Assembly: GCF_963678975.1 (NCBI RefSeq)
Contig: NC_089272.1
Coordinates: 46,892,032 to 46,956,031, forward strand
Direction: 5' to 3'
From: Dysidea avara
Taxonomy: Eukaryota > Porifera > Demospongiae > Dictyoceratida > Dysideidae
Length of the DNA stretch: 64,000 bases
The notes under the pieces were generated by a model. That model was not told the origin of the DNA. It searched no databases and saw only the letters and a list, made by a program, of their open reading frames with translations. This document shows, in pieces, positions 1 to 12,825 of this stretch. Position 1 is the first letter of the stretch, and every line of letters starts with the position of its first letter. Position numbers and translations under genes: made by a program.

Positions 1-297
1 CTACTTATTTATTGTTACTGGGCAGACGGCAATTGCCGATGCGCCCAGGGGGCGATCAACACCCCAAAGAAATCACACATACACATAAGATATACAGCAA
101 ACAATTAGATAGACAATAAGTAATTAGTAAATGTATCTATGTTTTCTGATTCTATGACAGATACTACTGATCGTTAATCATAGCACGTAGAATCGCTCTG
201 AACGTTGTGCTGTAATGATTGAACTATCGCACAGATAGCTAGAGAAGCTAACCAATCAGTGTGCTAGTAAGTTAGCATTTTCACCTACATCCTATAC

Positions 298-793
298 CAG
301 GGCCGGTGGAAGCACTACGGCCACTGCCGTAGCAGATTTTCACAGCCCAAGCCGGTCATGTGAGCTCATGCCTAGCTAAGCTAATCTCGAAGCTAATATA
401 CTACTAAGAGAGTAGCTATACACTAATAAGGTAGCTCTGTATAGTAGTTACGTCGTCAGATAAGATATACACTAATTTATATCTGTTTCTAGACAGACAC
501 TAACCATTCTAACCTTTAATACAGTAAAAGGATGAGCAGCCCACTTCACGTTAACACTCGTCTGATGATCGAAGCACGTGCATGATGACCAGTGCGGTGG
601 ACGTTCTTCCAGCTCTGCTGAGAGGTAGGTTGTAATTGTATAAACGAAATTAGACTTACAACATATAGAAAGGTAGTGTGACAGCTAGGGAAGTTACAAA
701 AGTCAGTGTATGTATGTATGAAGCAATATCCACAATCTCTGAATCATTACCTGGCTTGTTGCCTGACCAACCACTAAGCTTCCACCGGCCCTG
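298..793. mobile_element. MITE with CAGGGCCGG ends and 5-bp TSD
   Basis: A 496-bp element is bounded by a perfect 16-bp inverted repeat (CAGGGCCGGTGGAAGC at 298-313 and its complement at 778-793). It is flanked by the direct repeat TATAC at 293-297 and 794-798. No transposase is encoded, so it is non-autonomous. The CAGGG-type end and short TSD suggest a hAT-like family with 5-bp duplications; that assignment is inference. Confidence 0.8.
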
Positions 794-813
794 TATACAG
801 TACTTCATATTAC

Positions 814-1796
814 TCAAGTGCACAGTACCTAAAGTACACAGTAGCCATTGACATTGATGGCACTGAATTAGTATTTGTGAGTCATAAATACAAGTCAGAG
901 CCTTCTTTGCAGGTCTAATTTGTCACTATCATAATTGTAGCTATTTAGCTAGTACACAAAATAAAATCCTACTGACTACACCGTAGCACTCACAGAATAA
1001 GTACTTTTTTGTTTTTATCTGTGTTAGACACTGCGGGAGGGCAAGCACTGGAGACAAAGTCTGTATAAGGTGCTTACCACAAGCCTTTGTGTGTGCATAC
1101 AATATGCAATACACTTTTCCATTATTGAGTCATGAGTACAGTATTTATGTATACTATTGTACCAAGAGTCCTCTCTGTTATGGAACCTTGATTGTAGCTA
1201 TGTATATCTAGCTACAGATGGATTCTCAAAACCTGATCGTTGTCCATAATGTCAAATGATTTCATACCACATAAGAGCTGTATCAGTAACGAAAAACACA
1301 GGAAGACATCTGATTCATAAGACCTATATAGACATAATAATAATTTATTATGTATTTGACAGCTGAAATGGTTTAAAGTGCTTTTTACCTACAAACTGTA
1401 ACAGTGCCAGTATGAATGATAAACAGCACATGCTGAGAAGATATTAAACCAACTGTACATGTGGTTACACACACCAATATACACATTTTTAATGTTTCAC
1501 CAATTAGCTAGGTAGCTACTGAATGGTGAGCATACGTAGAAGAGAGGAAGAGTGTATTCATGTCACACTTGTGACCCATGGTATAGTCTTCTCAGCAGAT
1601 GCATACTTATTCATGTAAAAATATCTATCAAGTGTTTCTCATGTGGGATTCTTTGGTGAACAATATCCTGTGTCTTTCCCCATATGGTATGTAACAATTA
1701 TGTTAGACAATACTCCTACCGCTACAGGGAATTACCAAAACACATGACACTTAATCTGCTATGTGTGGTCACTTACAAAGCTATAGCAGCATATTT
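814..1796. other. AT-rich DNA without recognised genes
   Basis: No convincing exon, RNA gene or repeat was recognised. Open frames are short and lack splice context. Confidence 0.5.
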
Positions 1797-2580
1797 GTGA
1801 CCCTATTTTGGAAAACCATACATTTGGGCACATAGTCCAATTTTCTTTTTTATAGCTACAATGAAGCACTGAGTGGTTATCTACCTTGTGTGAAACTTTT
1901 GTGTTGATACATTGAAGCATTCCAAAGATATAGCTAATTTACTATCTATACACCTGATCATTATACACTTCTATAAACTGATAATGAAAAGTTAGTTTGT
2001 TATATATTATAATACATAACAAACTAACTTTTCACTATCAGTGATTTGTCATCAATTTGTCACACCTGATCACTATACACTTCTATAAACTGATAGTGAA
2101 AAGTTAGTTTGTTATGTACTTTTCACTATCAGTTTATAGAAGTGTATAGTGATCAGGTGTGACAAATTGATGACAAATCACTTTGTTGACAAAGATCTCC
2201 TTTCTCACAATCTAAAATGGACGAAAAGAGATCCTTGAGAGTTTAATCATGTGTTCCTTGTGCTTTTCCTCAATTAAATCACTTATATTATTGTCTAAAG
2301 ACAAGAAAATGTTTGGTTTTGGGAATGAACAAATTACCCAATTGTATTGCTGTCCCACACATTGTGAAACTACTACATGGCCTGATATAATTGAGTATAT
2401 CTCCTAGAATAAAGAAGCTATGGCCTATGGGTGTGAAATTTCACAGCAAGAAGGCTTAATAGTTGCTTTATCAGAATATGCAAAAAGGTCAATTTTAAAA
2501 AAAAACGCTGAAATTTTCAATTGAGCATTCCCACAAGTTTTGCATGTGCCCAAATGTATGGTTTTCCAAAATAGGGTCAC
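1797..2580. mobile_element. 784-bp MITE with 37-bp perfect TIRs
   Basis: The first 37 bases (beginning GTGACCCTATTTTGGAAAAC) are exactly the reverse complement of 2544-2580. The interior has no open frame and contains nested inverted repeats. A related but shorter element lies at 36601-36846 and begins GTGACCGAATTTTGGAAAAC. No clear target-site duplication was found, so the superfamily is not assigned. Confidence 0.75.
2041..2181. repeat. Perfect 63-bp palindrome with 15-nt loop
   Basis: Bases 2041-2103 and 2119-2181 are perfect reverse complements around a 15-base spacer. A third, imperfect copy of the same stem sequence lies at about 1950-2040. It sits inside the MITE at 1797-2580. Confidence 0.9.
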
Positions 2581-2581
2581 A

Positions 2582-3897
<1,316 letters not shown>

Positions 3898-3948
3898 CAG
3901 TGAAACCTGAATTTCCTGACCTCAATAGCAGGATGGCTGGCTTCACTG
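3898..3948. mobile_element. Very short TA-flanked MITE (pogo/Tigger-like ends)
   Basis: The 51-bp sequence begins CAGTGAAACC and ends GGCTTCACTG, with TA directly on both sides. The ends resemble those of the larger element at 38294-38489. It is probably an internally deleted Tc1/mariner-class remnant. Confidence 0.5.
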
Positions 3949-3950
3949 TA

Positions 3951-4273
3951 TGTAGCTGTCAGACCTTCAGTGCTGGTCACTGTAAAGCACTAATAATAAA
4001 TACTTTAGGTTTAAGGAAGAAAATCCATCCCTCCTGGAGGAAGACTGAGTGTGGCCCGGACTAGACATTGGGTGACCTGCAGTTCGAATCCTGGGGTTGG
4101 AGGGATTTTTTTTTCTTTACTTTGGCCCCTTTTCTGTTACACCTTATCAGTCAGTAAGTCAAGTCACTAGGTCTAAGTCCTTGAAATTAGGTTAGGTAAT
4201 CCTAAGGCTGCAGCACATGTTGCTGTCAGACCTTCAGTGCTGGTCACTGTAAAACGCTAATAATAATAATAAT
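3951..4273 (+). mobile_element. tRNA-derived SINE with (AAT)n tail, next to a second tail copy
   Basis: A B-box-like sequence (AGTTCGAATCC near 4082) is followed by a body and a 3' end GCTGTCAGACCTTCAGTGCT...GTAAAACGCTAATAATAAT at 4222-4273. The same 3' end also occurs at 3954-4003, just upstream, suggesting insertion next to or into an older copy. Related 3' ends occur in reverse orientation near 41310 and 49190. Pol III transcription is inferred from the B box. Confidence 0.6.
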
Positions 4274-5367
4274 GACTACAATATGTTACATATTGTACAT
4301 GAACATATACAGCAAAAGCTTTGGGTGGCATTATGGCAACTGAGTATATAGCAGCATGTGCAAGCTTTCAGTTGCACTATTGTGCTTAAAGGTACTTTAC
4401 ATCATTAACTTTCCCTACAATTACCTACCAGACACCAAGTAACCAAACATGTGTCAAATAAGACAATGTGACTACACACAATAGTTACACCATAATACAC
4501 AGAACACACACACTACTACCACATTCTACAATGTAGAAGTTGTATAGTTTCTCCATTACATAACTTATTCTGATAAGTGAATATTCTCAATAACACCTTG
4601 ATGTATTTCTGCATTTTGAAATATATTAAGTGATACAGTTGCTAGGTAACTGTTGCAGAAGTAAATGCCATTATGATGCCATAACAATGGTTGCTAAGTG
4701 TGATTAGGTTTTACAGTAGTTATTTTTGAAATTTCTGTAGCTTAGTAACAGTAGTCAGATTAATTTGTTATACTGTAAGATGACTGGCTGAGGTGCTCAG
4801 AATTAATCAGGTGTGGGATTAACTGTTCTCTCATTGTAAACAAAAAAACAGACAAAAAAATAATATAGTGCTCTGCTTCATCCCACACCTTCCTGGAAAC
4901 ACTATTGATCCCATATACCACTTCCAGCCATTCTATTATATGAATATAATGTATTTACAAACATGAATAATATTACTGTAACTAAATGACACATTAACTA
5001 AAATGACCATTGGATTACACTGAATCTATATAATTATAACAGTGTGCACATTGAAGTGTGCAGTACAATGTTAACAGAGTGAGAGCATATTAATTGATGA
5101 CATTAATATCCATAGACCCTCTCAACTGGGTGATTGTTTTAATAATGACTAGCTGTCAGGCTGCATGCCATGCAGTATCCTGATCCTTGTGTTATCACTT
5201 AGAGTAGTGACACATCACATGGAGGATTTGCTTGGTATCTCATTTGGGAAACCTACAGTTGAGTTCTTATATTCTAAGTTACTATACTAATTAAATCCCT
5301 CAAAGGCTGTTTACAAAATAATTATCTCAAAATTTTATTTGAATAATATGGTTCAGCAGCATTAACT
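4274..5367. other. AT-rich DNA without recognised genes
   Basis: No supported exon or repeat was seen. It may be the 3' flank of the minus-strand gene that follows. Confidence 0.5.
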
Positions 5368-5519
5368 CTACCTGATTAAATGGTTACAGACCCAAGGTAC
5401 AGTATATTCAGTATCCTTGGAGAATGACTGTCGAGATTTCAGTTTAGATGGTGTCTCTGTGATCACATCGGTGAACTCATCCAGGAGACTGGAGGCATAC
5501 AAGTCCTCGTAGTTTCTAC
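5368..5519 (-). CDS. Candidate terminal exon, unknown protein
   Basis: Read on the minus strand, this stretch is open for about 49 codons (starts RNYEDLYASSLLDEFTD) and ends in TAG at 5368-5370. It has no repeat flavour and a balanced, charged composition typical of real coding sequence. An acceptor-like AG lies just upstream in an AT-rich stretch. The entry phase does not match any strong donor in the exon at 5573-5785, so joining the two is uncertain. No family was recognised. Confidence 0.4.
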
Positions 5520-5572
5520 TTATGGTAATAAAATATCAAAAGTTAGTTTATATGCAAATAAACTTGTTTATA

Positions 5573-5785
5573 TTATATTATATTGGTACAGAGAGTAAAA
5601 ATTGAAGACAAAAGAGGAACTCTAGATCTGTAAAGACAGTTAGAATTCCGGCAGACTCTGACAATGGTATTGTCAATAGTCAGGTAACCAAGAACTTTAT
5701 AGCAGTCACAATGCATTTCTGCTTCTATAGCTTCGTCAGGTGACAACGTTCTTAGGGCGGAAAATAAGAAACAGATTGCCTGGAG
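5573..5785 (-). CDS. Candidate exon, unknown protein
   Basis: After an acceptor (TTGCACACAG, just above 5785) the minus strand is open for 70 codons, beginning LQAICFLFSALRTLSPDEA and running into a TAA at 5573-5575. It has several cysteines (HCDCYKVLG, CRNSNCLYR). Its phase-0 start matches the phase-0 donor (CAG|GTAAGG) of the exon at 6488-6596, which supports one spliced gene. Either the frame ends here or an unrecognised donor leads to 5368-5519. Function is unknown. Confidence 0.45.
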   Translation of the reverse strand, partial: LQAICFLFSALRTLSPDEAIEAEMHCDCYKVLGYLTIDNTIVRVCRNSNCLYRSRVPLLSSIFTLCTNII

Positions 5786-6487
5786 CTGTGTGCAAATGTT
5801 GGAGTGAAGTTTTTTCTTATCTCATGGCATGTTATACTTTTCCTTTAGTAATATAACTGCTGTGCTGACTTTGTTTTGTCTTAACTGGTGACATACTGTG
5901 TATTATCAGAAAAAAAAGTGTTTTTTTTATTCATTAGCATTTTTTTACCTTTAATACGTAGCTACTTAAATGGCGGCATGCGTACATTATTCAGTAGTAC
6001 TTCGTGGGACTAGCCAAAGGGTTTTCCAAAAGTTCAATTAGTCTATTTACATACACCCTAAGACTTTTTTGAGATAAGGAAAAGAAAAAGTAGGGATACA
6101 TTTAAGTATGCAGATTTCATTAGATATACCTTGTTTTCATTAGGGGTTGGTCCAGTAAACTGCCACATATACCATGAATACAGTATATTGTAATGTGGTA
6201 CAGCTCAGTGGTAAGTTTAATATAATTGACGATACTATAATTATGTATGTAGAACTGAGTCGAAGACTCCTGCAGAAAGTATGATATTCACAATTTTAAA
6301 TAGTAACTGACTAGGAGCTTATAAACTGCTAAAAGTTATATGCTTCTCATCTTTAAATTAAGAACCTTTCAATTGTGCAGGCATAATTGTGAGAACATTA
6401 GCTAAACCTACAGCACACAGCATAATGCTAGCATGGTAGACAGAATAATGAAGCTAAAGTGCACTGTAATTAAGTGTAAATCCTTAC

Positions 6488-6596
6488 CTGTGACAATGCA
6501 TGCAGGTCGACATTGAACTCCTTGTCGTGAAGAACAGTGCCAAGTTGCCATGCATGTGAAGGACAAGATTGAGGGTATGTTTTTATGTTAATGGTA
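6488..6596 (-). CDS. Candidate upstream exon of the same unknown gene
   Basis: The minus-strand exon ends with a consensus donor CAG|GTAAGG at 6488/6487 and begins after an AAACAG acceptor at 6597. The open frame reads INIKTYPQSCPSHAWQLGTV and continues to LHALSQ in phase 0, compatible with the downstream exon LQAICF. The first exon and promoter were not found; the DNA above 6600 runs into repeats. No domain was recognised. Confidence 0.4.
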
Positions 6597-7138
6597 CTGT
6601 TTGTTTGTTTGTACTTCATGTTTGTGTGCTTGCTGAATTATTTTCCACTTTCAATGTTGCCAGTTAATAATGTATTGCTGCATACACTAGCTACTAGTTT
6701 TATAATCTGCTGAAATTTTCTCTTTTTATCATGTGAACATCAGCTGCGCTGTCTGCCCAGACTGAAACAATAATCTCCTGTGTCTTGTAAATGCATATAC
6801 AAGTGTACACATCACTGTGCCATTGCCACACCACTAGTGTATGGCACTCTTGTTGTACATATAGACATGCCCACTTTCAACTCAAAGGGATACAAAATTC
6901 CTAGCATCCCACAGTGTCATTTGTCAGCCTTACAACATTTGTATAGCCTAGCTGTTTAGAGGTGAGGCTATGATTTTTCTAGGAAGTTTCCAACTGCAAC
7001 AGAAAGTTACAATTAGCAGGAGTCTGGGGGTGCAGTCCCAAGCCCCTTAAGTATTATGTTCAAAACCAAACAGATTACTATATTTCATAGGTGAATTAGT
7101 ACATTAATGTGATAGTGAATCAGTTATATTAATTTTGT
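6597..7138. other. AT-rich DNA, no supported gene
   Basis: A short coding-like stretch on the minus strand near 6715-6780 was seen, but it has no usable donor. Otherwise nothing was recognised. Confidence 0.4.
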
Positions 7139-7459
7139 ATCTAAACAAAAACAGCCAAGCTATGAAAAAGGGTTCAGCTCAGATCTTCCAAAAACACCAG
7201 GGTGAAAAAGATGTGAAATCCAAGGTGATGCTGGCTGTGATGGTATAGGTTAATGGCAACAATTTTAGTGACAACAATTCAGGTGAATTGGTGCCAAAAG
7301 CAGGCAGCACCAAATTCACCTTAATTGTCATTATCAATCAATCTACGAACTATCACAGCCATTTCTTAGCCGCCACTTTGGATTTCACATCTATTTCTTT
7401 CATCCTGGTGTTTTTGGAAGGGCTGCACCCTTCTCATAGCTTGGCTGTTTTTGTTTAGA
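7139..7459. mobile_element. Foldback head of a satellite-bearing repeat family (copy 1)
   Basis: The outer ends are exact inverted repeats of 26 bases (including AAACAGCCAAGCTATGA and its complement). The arms pair with interruptions over about 150 bp, meeting near the GAATTGGTGCC / GGCAGCACCAAATTC centre at 7290-7320. The same head occurs at 54890-55100 and 62530-62760, each time next to the 31-bp satellite. Confidence 0.75.
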
Positions 7460-7609
7460 TATCACTTCCTTTTGTATTTGTATACATACTCCAAACCCAA
7501 CTTATAGCAGGCATTGAAGCTTTACTGCAGAAAGGAGGAAGAAATCAAGAGCTGAATTTATACTTGTGATCTAAATATCATGCATAAAAAAATTAATACT
7601 GAATGAAAA

Positions 7610-8015
7610 TTATTACATGAATTCTCTCTTACAGGTTGGCATGCACCCAAATCTCTAATTTGTTTGTAGCTGAAGTTTCTACAGGGTAAATTGTTAGCAG
7701 CTGCACTCTCTAGAAGGTGACTTGTTTTTAGCTGAACTCTGTGAGTTCTAATGTAGCTGAACTCTCTATAGGTGTGAGCTATTGTAGCTGAACTCTCTAG
7801 AACAAGATGAATTGTTTGTAGCTGAACCTCTACACAGTGACTTGGTTTGTAGTTGAACTCTCTACAGAGTAAATTATTTGTAGCTAAACTGTCCACAGGG
7901 TGACTTGTAGCTGGGTTCTCTACTGTAACAAGCTGACTTGTTTGTAACTGAAGTGAATTGTTTGCAGCTGAACTTTTGTTTGACAATACGTCATCCTTTA
8001 GAGAGTTCAGCTACA
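7610..8015 (-). repeat. 31-bp satellite array, degenerate copy
   Basis: Tandem units with the core TAGCTGAACTCTCTA recur about every 31-45 bp. They are the reverse-orientation counterpart of the array at 52640-54660. The 142-codon minus frame at 7558-7986 is repeat-derived (SHLV, LQLQTS and similar runs) and is not considered a gene. Confidence 0.8.
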
Positions 8016-8894
8016 TTAGAAGTTGCCCTTATCCTGTAATAGTCACGCCCATAAGTGAATGGAAACAGGGATAATCAGACCCTTGCACACAATAGCAGGA
8101 AAGATGCCATCATCATACACTTTTTGATGGTCAACAATAAGCATTGTTGGCATATTGTAGAAGATTCTTTGAAGTGATATTGGCACTACTAATGAAGAGA
8201 AGCAGTAAGGAGATGGATTATATAGGTTGGAGCATCATATCGCTACTTTTTAATGCACCAAATCAGTGACTTCAACTAGCGATGTTTGTTGTATTGTGTT
8301 ATTATAAACAATACTAGACTGATAAGCTGTGAAATTTTAGTGACGTTTTGCCCAGGCCAACTTTTTGCATTTTAAAGTTATATCATGGCTTTGTGCAAAC
8401 AACAGCTTTATAATCAGGTTCCTTGTTAGTGAGTATTTTGATATAGTTTTATTATGTATAAGTTTAGAAGCAGTAGATTTGAGCCTCTACAAATATGTTG
8501 ATGAGGGGGTTAAATAATACCAGAGATATGTAAGTAACCCGAGGGAGTCTGTATTTACCCAAAGTACTAATATGTGAATGAGTGGAATTAGTAAACATGT
8601 GAATTCCATCATCACCATATGAAATCACTGTACCCTGTACCTGAGCAAGGGGAGGGAATACACTAAAGACTTGACAAACAACACACTTTGCTATACAGAT
8701 AATGGTAAAGTCTCCTGCCTTCCTACCATATGCACTGAAGTAGCATGCATTGTGCTTTAAACACACACAAAAGTCCAAAAGTGCATAAGACTATAGCACA
8801 GCACTCAAATAGCAACAACCTCTCAATTAAACTATCATAATGATTAAATTAGCATTGATATTAAATGATATGTCATCAACATAAAACAACCAAC
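8016..8894. other. No supported gene
   Basis: A 104-codon minus frame (8464-8778) lacks splice or domain support. Nothing else was recognised between the satellite and the first Ig exon. Confidence 0.4.
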
Positions 8895-9175
8895 TCATTA
8901 CATTCAGTGTAACACTATCATCGGTCATTACTGGTGGACTACTGTTGATCACCACCTCACACTGGTACTCTCTACCATCATCAGTTGTGCTCAATAGTGA
9001 GATAGTGTAAGTGTCTGTATACGATACTGAGTTCTCTGTTGTGGAGCTAACATTGATCAAGTTCTCTGCCATCACTACTTCATACCTCTCACAGTAGTCA
9101 CAATGCAGTCCAGTGTTAGTGACTGATTAATCAATTGAGTACTGGGAGCAGTGGCAGTCATACTGGGAATGGGTG
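8895..9175 (-). pseudogene. Decayed Ig-domain exon (type A, copy 3)
   Basis: The minus strand starts after an AG at 9176 with an Ig N-terminal half (QSLTLDCIVTTVRG, holding the first Ig cysteine). The frame is lost through a deletion of about 37 bp relative to the intact copy at 20314-20673. The C-terminal half (STTDDGREYQCEVVINS...VTLNVM, with the Y-x-C of an Ig F strand) is open in another frame. Phase-1 borders match the other copies. It is the last recognisable member of the A-B-A-B-A exon series. Confidence 0.7.
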
Positions 9176-9220
9176 CTATTTTCTGTATAAGCAAATACAC
9201 ATACATGTATAATTACTCAC

Positions 9221-9333
9221 TAGCAAGTTTTCCCAGTACAAATGACTCCGTTCCATTAGCTCCTAGTATCACCACATTACATGTATATAATTCCATTATC
9301 TTTCTCCATCAGGTAGGTAAACTGGATATAATA
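9221..9333 (-). pseudogene. C-terminal half of a type-B Ig exon split by a 10-kb transposon
   Basis: The minus strand matches the 3' half of the type-B exon at 19946-20261 (the MMEGDNGTYMCN region) but is out of frame. It ends at a GTGAGT donor (9220-9215). Homology stops exactly at the CACTG terminus at 9334 and resumes at 19332, so the exon was cut by that insertion. Confidence 0.7.
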
Positions 9334-9350
9334 CACTGTAAAAACTGCAA

Positions 9351-9381
9351 GGTAGAAATAACCACAATGGTAAAAACTACC
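9351..9381. promoter_or_regulatory. Left subterminal 13-mer motifs
   Basis: GGTAGAAATAACC (9351-9363) and GGTAAAAACTACC (9369-9381) fit the pattern GGT-N7-ACC that is abundant at the right end. In CACTA elements short subterminal repeats bind the transposase; that role is inferred here. Confidence 0.55.
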
Positions 9382-9608
9382 TAGATAATATATGGTTAAT
9401 GCAACATTAAGTGAGTTAAATCTACTTTGTTGGATATATTTAACTATTTGAGTAATTTCAACCCATACTTAGTAGAAATAACTTTCAAACAGATTGGTTG
9501 TTTATCCTTCTTATAACTTAGGTACATTTGACTGTGTAAATAGGTTAAAACAAACTACAAAAATGTCAAAATAACCAAATTAAAAGTTATGTTCATATGA
9601 TAGTTAGG

Positions 9609-12600
9609 TTAACTAAAAATCAAATGTTTCATGGTTATGTAAGTTTCAGATCTTCCATCAAAGAGTTTGTGCCCATGAAGTACAAAAGGACTTAAAAGAT
9701 CTTGAAGACACACAATCGACATATTTGTGGTGTCACTGATGACATAAGAATGAAAATGATCGTCAAAGTAAATAGTCTGACAATGGTACACATGTAGCAG
9801 TAACAAATCACCCCCAACAACGTAGACATCAATTAAATGACCAAACAAGGGATCAGTTCCATCTGTCCCTATTATAACATAGCAATTGTTATTGCAATAG
9901 TTTATACTGTTTTTCTTAACCCACTTAGGATGGAAAACAGTGGCATCGTTGCTTATTGAAGGTATGGCTCGCTGGATGATGCTTCCTAGTTGGTATGGCT
10001 GTTGTCCAATTGTACTAGGGCTACTGCCCGGACCACACTCAAAGCAAGACTGAAGCATGTTATCAGAAGCCAACTGATAACACATCCATCGCTGATGTCG
10101 ACTTGCTAATGTGTAAGCAATATTCTTAAAGTTCCCCAAATGAGAAGCCTTTTTAAACAAGCTAAGTTTAGCTTCATGCCGCATAGTCCAATACCTGGTC
10201 ATTGGTCCGAGTGCAACAATTTGGTCAGGATAATGAACAAGAAAATGAAACTTGGGTGTAATCATTGAACTTGAATGTAATGACTTGAAAAGAGAATGAT
10301 GCTCCGCAATCAGTAGTTTTAGGACAGCACAATATCCCTTGGGTACAACAGGAGAAAACACAATATCAAAAATTTTTAGCAGTAAAAGAAAACACTGCCA
10401 GTGTTCATCGCCTTCAGGAACACAATCTCCCATTATCAAAGGGATAATTTGACAAAGAAGTAATGTTTGGGCAGCCGATAAATGAAATTTTTTATCATTA
10501 GACCCCAGCAATTCTCTAGTTATTATTCCTGGCCTGTCCATCTCATTTTTGCCATAATCAAAATTCTTAATACGGTGATTATATTCAGCTACAGTAATAT
10601 ATTTCTCATTCACACAATGTTTAACCAGTAGCTTGACCTCAAGTTGAGCAACACCTTCTAGGATATCATGCATAGCATCATGTGGTAAACCACCATCAAA
10701 CATGGAAAAATTTATTGCACACATCAACTTACTACAACGATTGATTCCGTATGTTTTAGAGTAATGATCTTTTAGATCTCCTTCAGCTGCATCCAACTCA
10801 TCACATTGTCTCTTGTGTATTTCAGCAGTTCGTTGACAAAAATCACTTGACAAAAACTTGTCCTTATATGATGTAGTTTTGACCATACAAGTACGACAAA
10901 ATCTATGTGAAAAAGAAAAAGACTCCTTGAATCCTCCCAAAAGATTACTAGCTAGATTATCAGCCAGAAAACACATTAAACCTCCTTTAAAGTTGCGCTG
11001 ATGGCCACTGATGTTAACATTAATACCATGCGTAGTTAACGTATTCAAATCTTTTATAAATGGTTCAAGAATAGTGTCAATACCATATTTCTGAATTACA
11101 GGATGTGTTGCACAAGCAACTAAATTAATGCTCCTTAATGTAGATCGAAATTTAGGTGGAATGTTACCGAGAGTGAATAAAATGATGCCTAATTTATGTT
11201 TCTTGGTATGTGTGCCTAGGGGGTTACAAACTTCAAGCTCATAAAAGTAGGCAATTACTTGAAGTGCAAGTGGATCATTTGAAAATAATGGGTGATTGCA
11301 AGCTAATTCTCCATCACAAAAATCTTCAAGTTTATCATCTGATCTCCTGTGAGGATTATCAATGAATTCCAACAGACTGGAATCTCCCAGTAGTCTTTCA
11401 AGCGTCTTAAAAATAGGAATATATTGAAAAGAGTCGCATTGTTCTACTAGCGATCTCTTAGTTCCTGAAAACCTTGCAGCATAAAAAGGTTCACCAACTA
11501 AAATCTCCTCTGGTTCCTATAGTAAAATAACAGATTGGTGTACGTTCATTCACCGTCCTTAAAACTTTATGTTTATAAGTGAATTTACCAAAATACTAAT
11601 GCATTTACCATAGTAATCTTAGTTACTGCTTCAACAGAGTATTATGTACTAGTTCAAACTTACCACTAAGCCAAGATCTTCTACACAACACTTCTCTTGT
11701 TTATATCTTGTTTCCAAGCCAACAAAAGGATCGGCTAAGTCTTTAAACACACTGTCAATTTGTGTATCATCTATTCCAAGTGAAGCAAGCTTAGCACGAA
11801 TACCACTGTGAAGAATTTGCACTGTGTGGGAAAAAACAGTCTTTGACCCTTCCATAACATCATCGATCGCTGTCTGAGACAAACGATGGTTTTCTTTTAA
11901 TTTCAACAAATAAAGGGCGATGGCTTTCTTTTGACGAATCGCATCAATGCCTAGCAAATGCTCCAGATCTGGATTGAAATCTTCATTTCCTATATACAAT
12001 GGTATTTAATTAATGATTCATTAGAATGTGATGCCTTTATTAAAGCAATTGGGATTAGTTACTGCATCACAAGTTGCATGAGTGCTGCTAAGTATTCACA
12101 AAAGTTGGTTTTGCCACAAGGGATCATTAAATCCACTAGCTACTGGAACAGTAAACTATATGATGTGATCATCTTTACGACCCACTTTTATAACTCTATG
12201 ACAGTATAAAGCAATAGTTGCAATGCATATGTACTCCACTATTAACTTTGACACAATTAATGTACTGTACAGCAAGCACAAATTATAATATATGTGCATT
12301 GTGTGTACACTATCGCAGGAACCATATTAGACCACCGTTACTGCATGGGAGACTGACATACAGTGTATAGCTACTATATACACAAACCTTGTTGGAAAGC
12401 GTCATCGTGAAAATTGAAAGAGGATATCTCAGGTTCATCGGAACAATTCAACTGTTGCGATGCTCTATGAACTCGAGACTGAATTATGCCGGAATCTTTA
12501 TGCTTTTTGTAGATATGTTGATAGAGAGCTGAATATGACTTGGAAGTATTACTGCAACCACCGATTCCACACACAACTGAAAAGCGTGGATCACTGGAAT

Positions 12601-12715
12601 GAACTAGTCGTAGGTGACTTAAAACTAGTCGTATATTAAGTGCCTGGAAAACACAAAGGAGGCACTTAAACCTTGCATATTGCCCGCTGGTACCGGCGCT
12701 AGAACTACTCGCCAT
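9609..12715 (-). CDS. Transposase-like protein with two C2H2 fingers (853 aa, 3 exons)
   Basis: Exons on the minus strand are 12715-12388, 11989-11664 and 11516-9609. Phases match (1 then 0), the donors are AAG|GTTTGT and GTG|GTAAGT, and no stop interrupts the 853 codons. The N-terminus (MASSSSAG) is followed by two C2H2 zinc fingers (C18, C21, H34, H39; C49, C54, H67, H72), probably for DNA binding. The long third exon has a C-x2-C pair (FCRTCMV) and conserved-looking acidic/His motifs (GGLPHDAMHDILEGVAQLE; TPKFHFLVHYP; RYWTMRHEAKLSLFKKASH). The HD-H-D-x2-EG motif resembles Tnp2-type DDE transposases known from CACTA elements; the family call is from motif memory and not an alignment. It lies divergent to the SAM gene within shared inverted repeats. 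Full-length open frame suggests recent or continuing activity. Confidence 0.75.
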
Positions 12716-12825
12716 CTGGAGTTTCTATCGGTAACACGACAATCATCACCACCGCTCTCAGGTAACTATAGGCTACCATGCACACGTGATAGCTAAAAAA
12801 ATTGGCGGTGTAACTTGGCGCTCAT
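12716..12825. promoter_or_regulatory. Bidirectional intergenic region between transposase and SAM genes
   Basis: Only 110 bp separate the two divergent ATGs. It contains an E-box (CACGTG near 12783) and TTGGCGG / TTGGCGC sequences resembling E2F sites. A shared promoter is inferred from position; no TATA box is obvious. Confidence 0.4.

Noticed and set aside
582..624. Possible first coding exon (MMTSAVDVLPALLR) with a GTAGGT donor
   Set aside because: It lies wholly inside the 298-793 MITE and no downstream exon in matching phase was found.
6715..6790. Coding-like stretch on the minus strand (EIIVSVWADSAADVHM)
   Set aside because: Acceptor plausible but no usable donor or phase link to the exon at 6488-6596.
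7558..7986. 142-codon minus frame
   Set aside because: Entirely within the 31-bp satellite; repeat-derived translation.
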